DNA of 5,649 nt from Allobranchiibius sp038199265 (GTDB lineage Bacteria; Actinomycetota; Actinomycetes; Actinomycetales; Dermatophilaceae), in the NCBI GenBank assembly GCA_038199265.1, contig JBBPZD010000191.1, positions 1-5,649 on the forward strand, read 5' to 3'. The notes below the pieces were generated by a model. It had not been told where the DNA came from and ran no database searches. It saw only the letters and a program-made list of their open reading frames with translations. How positions within the stretch are numbered: the stretch's first letter is position 1; each line of letters starts with the position of its first letter. This document shows positions 1 to 5,608 of this stretch, piece by piece. The position numbers and the translations under genes are program-made.

Positions 1-38
1 CGCAAGGGGTGGCGTCGACGTCCGTTCGATTCAGGCGC

Positions 39-1064
39 TCAGCCGTGCGTTCCCGTTGAGCCGAGGCTTTCGCAGGCCTCGACGATGCGTGCGGACATGC
101 CGGCCTCTCCGGCCTTGCCCCAGGCGCGCGGGTCGTACTTCTTCTTGTCGCCGACCTCGTCGTCGATCTTGAGGACGCCGTCGTAGTTGCCGATCATCCA
201 GCCGGCGATCGGACGGGTGAAGGCGTATTGGGTGTCGGTGTCGACGTTCATCTTGACCACGCCGTAGGAGACTGCCTCAGCGATCTCCTCCTTGGACGAG
301 CCGGAACCACCGTGGAAGACCAGGTGGAAGGGCTTGTCGTCACTGGTCTTGAACTCTTTGTGCACTGCGGCCTGCGCATCGCGCAACACCCCGGGTCGCA
401 GTTTGACGTTGCCCGGCTTGTAGACGCCGTGCACGTTCCCGAAGGTGAGCGCGGTCATGTAGTAGCCGTTGTCACCGGTGCCGAGTGCCTTGGCCGTGGC
501 AATCGCGTCGTCGGTCGTGGAGTAGAGCTGCTCCCCGCCGCCGCCCTCGACTCCGTCCTCCTCACCGCCGACGACACCCACCTCGATCTCCAGGATGATG
601 CGTGCGGCCTTGCACTTCTCCAGGAGTTCTTCGGCGATCTGCAGGTTCTCATCGAGCGGAACCGCGGATCCGTCCCACATGTGCGACTGAAAATAGGGCA
701 ACCCGCCCTCCTTCACGCGCTGAATCGATGCCTGGAGCAAAGGCCGGACGAAGCCGTCCAGCTTGTCCTTGGGGCAGTGGTCGGTGTGCAACGCGATGTT
801 GATGTCGTACTTCTTGGCGATCTCGTGAGCGAAGGCCGACATGGCGAGGGAACCGGTCACCATCTCTTTGACGCCCTGACCGGAGAAGTACTCCGATCCC
901 CCGGTGGACACCTGGATGATGCCGTCGCTTCCAGCGTCAGCAAATCCCTTGATGGCCGCGTTCAGCGTCTGGCTGCTGGAGACGTTGATCGCCGGGTAGG
1001 CGAAGCCGTTCTTCTTTGCTCGGTCCAGCATCTCGGCGTAGACCTCGGGCGTTGCGATGGGCAT
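39..1064 (-). CDS. fbaA: Class II fructose-bisphosphate aldolase
   Basis: This 341-residue protein catalyses the reversible cleavage of fructose 1,6-bisphosphate to dihydroxyacetone phosphate and glyceraldehyde 3-phosphate in cytosolic glycolysis and gluconeogenesis. It is a zinc-dependent class II enzyme, and its length is normal for the family. Visible landmarks are ALHTDHC at residues 91-97 (catalytic Asp95 and zinc ligand His96), LEIEVGVVGGEEDG at about 158-171 (Glu161, and the active-site Glu pair 168-169), NVHGVY with zinc ligand His212, HGGSGS at 251-256 (zinc ligand His251 and phosphate binding) and NVDTDTQ at 273-279. Roles are assigned by alignment in mind to E. coli FbaA (D109, H110, E174, E182, H226, H264). 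A Gly-rich stretch follows GGEEDG, at the position of the mobile active-site loop. The ATG start has a strong Shine-Dalgarno AAGGAG seven bases upstream (1072-1077). The methyltransferase gene lies upstream on the same strand. All key residues are intact. Confidence 0.97.
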   Translation of the reverse strand: MPIATPEVYAEMLDRAKKNGFAYPAINVSSSQTLNAAIKGFADAGSDGIIQVSTGGSEYFSGQGVKEMVTGSLAMSAFAHEIAKKYDINIALHTDHCPKDKLDGFVRPLLQASIQRVKEGGLPYFQSHMWDGSAVPLDENLQIAEELLEKCKAARIILEIEVGVVGGEEDGVEGGGGEQLYSTTDDAIATAKALGTGDNGYYMTALTFGNVHGVYKPGNVKLRPGVLRDAQAAVHKEFKTSDDKPFHLVFHGGSGSSKEEIAEAVSYGVVKMNVDTDTQYAFTRPIAGWMIGNYDGVLKIDDEVGDKKKYDPRAWGKAGEAGMSARIVEACESLGSTGTHG

Positions 1065-1071
1065 CTCATCA

Positions 1072-1077
1072 CTCCTT
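1072..1077 (-). promoter_or_regulatory. Shine-Dalgarno of fbaA
   Basis: The minus strand reads AAGGAG, followed by seven bases and then the ATG at 1064. It is the clearest ribosome binding site in the window and fixes the fbaA start. No convincing -10/-35 pair could be assigned upstream. The nearby TATACA overlaps this site and would be too close to the start to serve as the promoter of a leadered mRNA. Confidence 0.8.
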
Positions 1078-1089
1078 GTATATGGGGCT

Positions 1090-1120
1090 GCGGTCGACGA
1101 CGCTGTAGCGCCTCGACCGC
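1090..1120 (-). other. Hairpin between the TrmH-family gene and fbaA
   Basis: Perfect 8-base arms GCGGTCGA (1090-1097) and TCGACCGC (1113-1120) enclose a second small dyad, CGCT-GT-AGCG (1101-1110). The whole can fold into a 31-base two-tier hairpin. On the minus strand it lies after the methyltransferase stop codon and 26 bases upstream of the fbaA ATG. It is not followed by a U-tract (the next minus-strand bases are AGCCCCATATAC), so it is not a canonical intrinsic terminator. It could be a weak terminator or attenuator, an mRNA-stabilising 5' hairpin for fbaA, or an operator. Confidence 0.45.
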
Positions 1121-1162
1121 GGGAACTGCCGATTCGCCGTCAGTCTTGCACTGATCACCCGT

Positions 1163-1825
1163 TCAGGGTCGCTGACCGAAGACATGCCGACGGGACCACG
1201 CATGCATCGCAATAGCGGCCGCGGCGCCTGCGTTGATCGACCGGGTCGACCCGAACTGCTCGATGTGCAGAATCGCCTCGCATGCTTCCCGCATCTGCTC
1301 GCTCAGACCGGGTCCCTCCTGCCCGAAGACGAGGATGCAGGCTCGCGGTAGGTCGTAGGTCTCCAAGGAGACCGAGCCAGGCACGTTGTCGATACCAACC
1401 AGCGGCAGACCGGCTCCCTCGGCATTCGTCCAGTCGAGTAGGTGCTGGACGTCCGGGTGATGAAACTCGTGCTGGTAGCGATCGGTGACCATCGCTCCGC
1501 GTCTGTTCCAGCGCCTCCTCCCGACGATATGGAAAGCGGCTGCGTTGAAAGCGTTGGCCGTGCGCACCACCGAACCGATATTGAAGTCGTGGCCCCAATT
1601 CTCGATCGCGACGTGAAATTCGTGCCGGACGGTGTCGAGGTCGGCGATGATCGCAGCCATCGTCCAGTAGCGGTACTTGTCGGCGACGTTGCGGCGGTCG
1701 CCGTCCTCCAACAGATCAGTGTCGTACCGGGAGTCGAGTACTCCGACCGCATCCACCGGCCAGGAGCCGGGCCAGGGGCCGACCCCCACTTCGCCCACTT
1801 CGTCTGCCGGAACAGGTTCGACCAC
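1163..1825 (-). CDS. TrmH/SpoU-family RNA 2'-O-methyltransferase
   Basis: This 220-residue SPOUT-superfamily enzyme is predicted to transfer a methyl group from S-adenosylmethionine to a ribose 2'-OH in tRNA or rRNA. All three SpoU motifs are visible. Motif 1 is at 75-94 (ENWGHDFNIGSVVRTANAF, with Asn82 and Arg89). Motif 2 is LVFGQEGPGLS at 165-175. Motif 3 is at 188-205 and contains SINAGAAAAI. The stretch HIVGRRRWNRRGAMVTDRYQH (99-119) is basic and typical of the actinobacterial subgroup, as is GDRRNVADKYRYWTM before motif 1. The target nucleotide cannot be read from sequence. The start is uncertain: the GTG at 1825 keeps the conserved EVGVGPWPG segment but has no clear Shine-Dalgarno. In-frame GTG codons at 1798 and 1789 are alternatives. 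It is upstream of fbaA on the same strand and divergent from the TM2 gene. Confidence 0.92.
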   Translation of the reverse strand: MVEPVPADEVGEVGVGPWPGSWPVDAVGVLDSRYDTDLLEDGDRRNVADKYRYWTMAAIIADLDTVRHEFHVAIENWGHDFNIGSVVRTANAFNAAAFHIVGRRRWNRRGAMVTDRYQHEFHHPDVQHLLDWTNAEGAGLPLVGIDNVPGSVSLETYDLPRACILVFGQEGPGLSEQMREACEAILHIEQFGSTRSINAGAAAAIAMHAWSRRHVFGQRP

Positions 1826-1862
1826 GCGCGAAGCGTGTCATGCTTCCCGCAAACCGAGGCTT

Positions 1863-1894
1863 TCGCGCCCTTTGAGGGAACCGGAAGGGCGCGA
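1863..1894. repeat. Perfect 10-bp inverted repeat in the divergent intergenic region
   Basis: The arms TCGCGCCCTT (1863-1872) and AAGGGCGCGA (1885-1894) are exact reverse complements separated by 12 bases. The repeat lies in the 119-base gap between the divergently oriented TrmH-family and TM2-protein genes, so it can act on both promoters as an operator or form a hairpin in the leader of the TM2 mRNA. No U-tract follows on either strand, which argues against an intrinsic terminator. A weaker 5-base dyad (GAAGC 1830-1834, GCTTC 1842-1846) lies next to it, just upstream of the methyltransferase start. Confidence 0.55.
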
Positions 1895-1930
1895 CCTGCA
1901 TCGGACCCAGACAGCATCCACTACCCGACG

Positions 1931-1935
1931 AAGGA
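1931..1935 (+). promoter_or_regulatory. Shine-Dalgarno of the TM2-protein gene
   Basis: AAGGA lies nine bases before the ATG at 1945 and supports that start. No convincing -10 hexamer was found between this site and the inverted repeat at 1863-1894. Confidence 0.6.
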
Positions 1936-1944
1936 ACGCGCCCC

Positions 1945-2562
1945 ATGAGCACCGAGGATCCGTACTCCCATCCCGGAAACTCCTCAGGGGGTGACACCGG
2001 CCCGGACCTGAACAAGCCCAACGGTCCAGCGCCCTGGGGCAATCAGGGCGGTCATGGCCGGCAGGACGGCCCAGCGCACGGCGGTGACGGTCAGCAGGGC
2101 GGGTACGACGGCGGCCAGAATGGCAACCAGGGTTATTACGGCCCTCCGGCCGGTGGATATAGCGGCCCGCACGGCGGATACAGCCCGTCTCAATCAGGTC
2201 CGGGTGGCTACTACTTTGCTTTCGTGGACGGCGCCGAACGAGGTCCGCTCAGCCCGGCGGACTGCCAGCGTCTCGCCACCTTGGGGAAGTTGAACGGAGA
2301 CACGCCAGTTCGTACGGGGAACGGCAGTCAGCTGCTCGCCAAACAGATTCCCGGGGTTTTCTCCCATCGGGAGTGGCTGACCACGCTGCTGCTGTCGATC
2401 TTCCTCGGTTCCTTCGGGGTCGATCGGTTCTACATCGGCCAGACCGGCCTCGGAGTCGCAAAACTGCTGACCTGCGGCGGCCTGGGCATCTGGCACATCA
2501 TCGACATCATCCTCGTCGCGACGCGCAAGATGCCGGACGTGGACGGCCGCGCGCTCAGCTAG
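1945..2562 (+). CDS. GYF_2 and TM2 domain membrane protein
   Basis: This 205-residue protein has three parts. Residues 1-88 are low-complexity and rich in Gly, Gln, Pro, Tyr, Asn and Asp, with no predicted fold. Residues 89-136 (from YYFAFVDGAERGPLS to LLAKQIPG) fit a GYF_2/DUF4339 domain, a small fold associated with binding proline-rich peptides. Residues 142-193 form a TM2 domain with two hydrophobic helices (about 145-158 and 171-192) and the hallmark DRFYIG at 160-165, then KLLTCGGLGIWHIIDIIL. A short polar tail follows. The protein is expected in the cytoplasmic membrane; a function is not established for this architecture. No signal peptide is seen. The ATG has an AAGGA site (1931-1935) nine bases upstream. 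The transcript probably ends at the stem beginning 13 bases after the stop codon. Confidence 0.88.
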   Translation: MSTEDPYSHPGNSSGGDTGPDLNKPNGPAPWGNQGGHGRQDGPAHGGDGQQGGYDGGQNGNQGYYGPPAGGYSGPHGGYSPSQSGPGGYYFAFVDGAERGPLSPADCQRLATLGKLNGDTPVRTGNGSQLLAKQIPGVFSHREWLTTLLLSIFLGSFGVDRFYIGQTGLGVAKLLTCGGLGIWHIIDIILVATRKMPDVDGRALS

Positions 2563-2574
2563 AACGCCCGCGCC

Positions 2575-2660
2575 CGCCGCAGTGCTCGCATCTTCCGGTG
2601 ACGGTGGTGCAGAAGCCACACCTTCCCCAAAAGATGCGGCCGCTGCCGCGTTTGTTGTCT
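2575..2660 (+). terminator. Long terminator-like stem-loop after the TM2-protein gene
   Basis: Positions 2575-2594 pair with 2631-2650 over 20 positions, with two mismatches (2578/2647 and 2585/2640) and two G-U pairs. The core CGCATCTT/AAGATGCG is perfect. The 36-base apical region contains a smaller hairpin, GTGG (2604-2607) with CCAC (2616-2619). The stem is followed at once by TTTGTTGTCT (2651-2660), a moderately U-rich tail. It starts 13 bases after the TM2 stop codon, so it most likely ends that transcript. The large loop and impure U-tract make it non-canonical. It contains the only nearby in-frame ATG (2634) for the next gene. Confidence 0.55.
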
Positions 2661-2669
2661 GATGGGCTG

Positions 2670-3950
2670 GTGCACCTTGACCAATTGCCCGCTTCCTCCG
2701 CGTTGCCCACCCCACCTCACCTGGCCACACCGCACTTGACTACCGTCACCGACTCCACCTGGACGGCGTGGCAGGAACGGGTGCAGGACGGTTTTCACGA
2801 GACGATCAACACTGAGTGGGCAGCGCTGGGTAAAAATCTCTTTCCCGTTGCCGGGTGCTTTGGCATGCGTGTCGATGACCATTGGGTCGCGACAGCCTCG
2901 AGCACCCCACGGCTGCTGTCAGTGCCTGGTGGCGCCGACCTGGCGTGCAGCGCCGTTTCCGACGTCACCGTCGCCCCCGCATATCGGCGGCGAGGCATCG
3001 TCCGGGAGATGATGACCCACCAACTCACCTCATTGGTGAAGCAGGGGGCGCCGATGGCAGGATTGTGGGCCAGCGAGTCCTCGATCTACGGACGCTTCGG
3101 GTACGGCATCGCGACCTGGCAGGCCGAAGTGAGCGGTTCCACGAACCGGACCGCATTCCTGGCCGACGTGCATTTCGACGGTTCCAGCTCCGAAGTAGAC
3201 GAGCAGACCTGGCTGGGAGCAGCTCGACCCGTCTGGGAGCAGGTGCGCGGCGAGCAACCGGGCATGTTCGATCGGGCCGGCGACTGGTGGCGGCTGGCGA
3301 CCTGGGACCCGGAGAAGGAGCGCAACGGCTTCACCGCCAGGCGTTACCTGCTGCACTTCGACACTGAAGGGAGGGTCGACGGCGTCGGATCGTTCGAGGT
3401 CAAGCCGGACTGGTCGACCGGGAACCCCGAGGGCAAAGTGAGGATCGGCCCCATCTTCGCGACCACCCCCTCCGCCTACGCGGGATTGTGGCGTTACCAG
3501 CTCGACGTCGACCTCGCGACCTCGTTCTCCAGTTCGGGTGTTGCGGTCGACGAGCCCCTACTGCATCTCTTGGCAGCGCCACGGGCCCTCAACGCCCATC
3601 CCATCGACGGTCTCTACCTGCGGATCTTGGACGTCGTCGCTGCGCTGGAGACCCGGCACTACTGCGCCGACATCGACGTCGTACTCCAGGTGCAGGACGG
3701 CCTGCTTGACCAGGTGGCCGGTCGCTATCGGGTACACGTGCGTGAGGGACGAGCCACAGTCGCCCGCACGCAGGATGCACCAGACTTGACGCTCGACACC
3801 AGGGAGCTCGCGTGCATCTACCTCGGTGGCACCACCGTCTGCGAACTGCATCGGGCCGGTCGAGTGACCGAGCACTCGACCGGCATTGCGCGAACAGTGT
3901 CGGCAGCATTCGACTGGCCCCGCGCGCCGCACTGCCCTGACCACTTCTGA
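2670..3950 (+). CDS. Eis-like GNAT-family N-acetyltransferase
   Basis: This protein resembles Eis (enhanced intracellular survival), whose mycobacterial member acetylates aminoglycosides and protein lysines using acetyl-CoA. Numbered from the GTG at 2670 (426 residues), an N-terminal GNAT domain carries the acetyl-CoA pyrophosphate loop SDVTVAPAYRRRGIVREMM at 97-115 (Arg106-108, Gly109). The Eis signature ASESSIYGRFGYG follows at 134-146. A second degenerate GNAT region and a C-terminal SCP2-like domain (about 310-426, LYLRILDVVAALETRHY) complete the family architecture. Tyr140 matches the general acid Tyr126 of M. tuberculosis Eis, and the protein ends in Phe, as Eis does (Phe402, whose carboxylate is the general base). 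The native substrate is unknown. The start is uncertain: the ATG at 2634 lies inside the terminator-like stem, and TTG codons at 2685, 2703 and 2736 are possible. The 2736 start gives 404 residues, closest to Eis length. No start has a good Shine-Dalgarno. Confidence 0.85.
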   Translation: MHLDQLPASSALPTPPHLATPHLTTVTDSTWTAWQERVQDGFHETINTEWAALGKNLFPVAGCFGMRVDDHWVATASSTPRLLSVPGGADLACSAVSDVTVAPAYRRRGIVREMMTHQLTSLVKQGAPMAGLWASESSIYGRFGYGIATWQAEVSGSTNRTAFLADVHFDGSSSEVDEQTWLGAARPVWEQVRGEQPGMFDRAGDWWRLATWDPEKERNGFTARRYLLHFDTEGRVDGVGSFEVKPDWSTGNPEGKVRIGPIFATTPSAYAGLWRYQLDVDLATSFSSSGVAVDEPLLHLLAAPRALNAHPIDGLYLRILDVVAALETRHYCADIDVVLQVQDGLLDQVAGRYRVHVREGRATVARTQDAPDLTLDTRELACIYLGGTTVCELHRAGRVTEHSTGIARTVSAAFDWPRAPHCPDHF

Positions 3951-4007
3951 GGCCGATCTCACGCCCGGCCGCGGTTGCAGCTCAGGCTGACCACAGTGCT
4001 CGCCCCG

Positions 4008-4020
4008 TACTCTTGCCCGC
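4008..4020 (+). promoter_or_regulatory. Candidate -10 box for leaderless dedA transcript
   Basis: TACTCT at 4008-4013 fits the actinobacterial -10 pattern TANNNT. It is followed by exactly seven bases before the GTG at 4021, so transcription would start at or within a base or two of the start codon. A poor -35 candidate, CTGACC (3987-3992), lies 15 bases upstream. There is no Shine-Dalgarno in the interval. The site is inferred from sequence only. Confidence 0.45.
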
Positions 4021-4707
4021 GTGATGCATTCCCTCGGGCCCGACTTCATGGACCCCAACTACCTGCTCTCTCAGTTCGGCGGCGCATTTTTCTGGCTCTC
4101 TTTGCTGATCGTGTTCATCGAGTGCGGGGTACTCTTTCCAATCCTGCCGGGCGATTCGCTGCTCTTCGCGATCGGTCTGTTCACGGCGACGTCGGCGACC
4201 AGCGGTTTCGACGTGCCCCTGTGGCAGACCATGCCGCTGTTGATGATCGCGGCCTTCGCCGGCAACGTCGCGGGATACGAAATCGGACGGGCTGCGGGGG
4301 GTCGCCTGTACGAACGCGATGGGCGCATCATCAAGCGCAAGTACTTCGACCAGACCAGCGCCTTCTTCGACCGGCACGGGAACAAGGCCCTGGTGATCGG
4401 CCGCTTCGTACCGATCGTCCGCACCTTCATCACTCTGGTCGCCGGAGCTTCCCGGATGGACCGTAAACGGTTCTTCACCTGGAGCGCAGTGGGGGCGGTG
4501 TTGTGGGTGGCCGTCGTGATGCTCGCGGGCCTGGCCCTCGGCAAGACGTTCCCGGGCCTGGGCAAGAACATCGACGTCGCCATCATGGCCGTCGTGCTGA
4601 TCTCGCTGGTTCCGGTAGCTGTCGAATGGGCGCGGCATCGCAAGACAAGCAAAGCCATCGCGCTCGAATCTGCCGAGGCTGCCAAAGACATCGCGCACAA
4701 CGACTGA
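4021..4707 (+). CDS. DedA-family integral membrane protein
   Basis: This 228-residue protein belongs to the DedA/VTT (SNARE-associated) superfamily, whose members are linked to lipid flipping (undecaprenyl phosphate or phospholipid recycling) and to proton-dependent membrane homeostasis. The family core is complete. A first hydrophobic segment at about 21-40 carries FIECGVLFPILPGDSLL (Glu34, Asp45). A second hydrophobic region follows at 70-85. Then come GRFVPIVRTF at 127-136 (Arg128, Arg134) and AGASRM at 141-146, then helices at about 153-175 and 184-203, and a charged cytosolic tail. Glu34, Asp45, Arg128 and Arg134 correspond to the essential acidic and arginine residues described for E. 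coli YqjA. The start is GTG 4021 or ATG 4024 (the gene begins GTGATG). A -10-like box just upstream suggests leaderless expression. It lies 70 bases after the acetyltransferase gene and is convergent with the (2Fe-2S) protein gene. The specific substrate cannot be inferred. Confidence 0.93.
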   Translation: MMHSLGPDFMDPNYLLSQFGGAFFWLSLLIVFIECGVLFPILPGDSLLFAIGLFTATSATSGFDVPLWQTMPLLMIAAFAGNVAGYEIGRAAGGRLYERDGRIIKRKYFDQTSAFFDRHGNKALVIGRFVPIVRTFITLVAGASRMDRKRFFTWSAVGAVLWVAVVMLAGLALGKTFPGLGKNIDVAIMAVVLISLVPVAVEWARHRKTSKAIALESAEAAKDIAHND

Positions 4708-4737
4708 GTTGTGCCGCGTTGTCGGGAATCTCGTCGC

Positions 4738-5475
4738 CTAGCTGCGGCTCTCCCGCAGATCGCGCAGGACACAGTCGCCGCACACCGACCGCGACGCCGC
4801 ACCACCCACCCGGTAGATCAGGCAGCAACTACTGCGACGAAAGTCATCGGTGCCCAGCACGCCGGAACAAGCAGGGCCCCCCGGGATGGCGCGCAACACG
4901 TGATCGGCGACGTCACGCAGTGCAGGAGCGAGACTCGGCCGGGTGTATTCGACTGCCGAAACGCAGCCGTGCAGGGCTGAGGAAACGTTCCCCCACAACA
5001 CCGCCGGTGACCCGGGCACTGCGTTGGTCAGCGGCTCGATCAGTTCGTGCACCAGCTCCGACGCCCATTCCTCGAGCGAATCGGGGTGGGTTCGTTCGAA
5101 CAGTCGAGGCGAAGTGGACAAAGCGAAGTTGCTGCCCGGAGCCGGAATCCAGCGCAGGTCGGACAACCTCACCCGCGCGAGGTGACCCATCGCTGCCAGG
5201 CCGATCCATGGCGAGGTCAACCGCGCGACGAGCCCGAGGTGCATCACGGAGGAAGCGACCTTCGGCTCCAACTGAGAGAACCCGATCCTTGCCTGCCCCG
5301 ACAGGTAGCGAGTCATCTGCTCCGACCGGCGTTGCAGAGCTTCTTCTGCTATCAGCGAGCGCAGCGGGCGCCACTGGTCCATCGCGCGTTCGTCGACGTA
5401 GAGATTGAGCGCAAAAAATGGCCCCAGCTGCTTCAGCTCTTCCAGGACGCGCGCCGTCGCGCGCGGTCGCGTCAT
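4738..5475 (-). CDS. FhuF-like (2Fe-2S)-binding protein
   Basis: From the ATG at 5475 this is a 245-residue cytosolic protein resembling ferric-siderophore reductase FhuF, which reduces Fe(III) bound to an imported siderophore and so releases the iron. The diagnostic part is the C-terminal iron-sulfur motif SSCCLIYR...VCGDCVLR, with Cys at 217, 218, 232 and 235, a CC-x13-C-x2-C arrangement (E. coli FhuF has CC-x10-C-x2-C). The N-terminal VLEELKQLGPFFAL and the central region ending in AVLWGNVSSAL fit the actinobacterial subgroup. No signal peptide or membrane segment is present. The start is debatable: in-frame alternatives are GTG 5478, ATG 5553 and GTG 5592, the last giving 284 residues. 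The shorter form was chosen because homologues usually begin about ten residues before LGPFF, and because the 5592 start sits in an inverted repeat. No siderophore transporter is visible in the window, so the substrate is unknown. Confidence 0.82.
   Translation of the reverse strand: MTRPRATARVLEELKQLGPFFALNLYVDERAMDQWRPLRSLIAEEALQRRSEQMTRYLSGQARIGFSQLEPKVASSVMHLGLVARLTSPWIGLAAMGHLARVRLSDLRWIPAPGSNFALSTSPRLFERTHPDSLEEWASELVHELIEPLTNAVPGSPAVLWGNVSSALHGCVSAVEYTRPSLAPALRDVADHVLRAIPGGPACSGVLGTDDFRRSSCCLIYRVGGAASRSVCGDCVLRDLRESRS
4742..4758. repeat. Small hairpin at the dedA/FhuF-like convergent junction
   Basis: CTGCGG (4742-4747) and CCGCAG (4753-4758) are perfect 6-base arms with a five-base loop. 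They sit inside the last codons of the FhuF-like gene, 34 bases after the dedA stop. No U-tract follows on either strand. It may help end the dedA transcript, but it could equally be chance in GC-rich coding DNA. Confidence 0.25.
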
Positions 5476-5481
5476 CACGCA

Positions 5482-5499
5482 GCTGCCGTCAAGGGCAGC
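5482..5499 (-). other. Hairpin just before the chosen start of the FhuF-like gene
   Basis: Arms GCTGCC (5482-5487) and GGCAGC (5494-5499) with a six-base loop would form a stem ending three bases before GTG 5478 and six before ATG 5475 on the minus strand, where a Shine-Dalgarno is expected. Either it limits translation from that start, or it lies inside the coding region of a longer protein starting at 5553 or 5592. Confidence 0.3.
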
Positions 5500-5569
5500 A
5501 GAACGTGGTGAAAAGCGCCTGCCTACGGTCCGCACTGTCTTATCATCCACCATTACGCACCCCGATAGA

Positions 5570-5596
5570 ACCGGTGACCCCCCTGCGGTCACCGGT
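5570..5596. repeat. Perfect 10-bp inverted repeat upstream of the FhuF-like gene
   Basis: ACCGGTGACC (5570-5579) and GGTCACCGGT (5587-5596) are exact reverse complements with a seven-base spacer. The half-site spacing of about 1.6 helical turns, and a position roughly 95-120 bases upstream of the likely start codon, fit an operator bound by a dimeric repressor or activator. The repeat overlaps the most distal candidate start (GTG 5592), arguing against that start being used. Confidence 0.5.
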
Positions 5597-5608
5597 CCCG
5601 CTAATTTC

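Noticed and set aside
1..38. Search for a terminator or another gene downstream of fbaA
   Set aside because: Only short GTCGAC/GACGTC palindromes are present; no stem with a U-tract and no start or stop evidence for another gene within the visible 38 bases.
228..1154. A 308-codon open frame on the plus strand opposite fbaA
   Set aside because: It is the antisense shadow of a clearly conserved aldolase; GC-rich third positions keep the opposite frame open. The translation shows no recognisable domain, and there is no ribosome binding site.
2373..2669. Extension of the acetyltransferase frame upstream into the TM2-protein gene
   Set aside because: The upstream part is an off-frame reading of the TM2 gene and crosses the terminator-like stem. 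The Eis-like similarity begins only around 2736-2760.
3951..3970. GGCCG/CGGCC dyad after the acetyltransferase stop as a terminator
   Set aside because: There are only five base pairs with a ten-base loop and no U-tract, which is expected by chance in GC-rich sequence.
4503..5408. A 301-codon plus-strand frame spanning the end of dedA and the FhuF-like gene
   Set aside because: Its translation is Arg/Pro/Ser-rich, typical of a wrong frame in GC-rich DNA, and it overlaps two well-supported genes.
5476..5592. N-terminal extension of the FhuF-like protein to ATG 5553 or GTG 5592
   Set aside because: The extension has no conserved feature, the 5592 start overlaps an inverted repeat, and none of the starts has a convincing Shine-Dalgarno. 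It remains possible, so it is recorded as an alternative.
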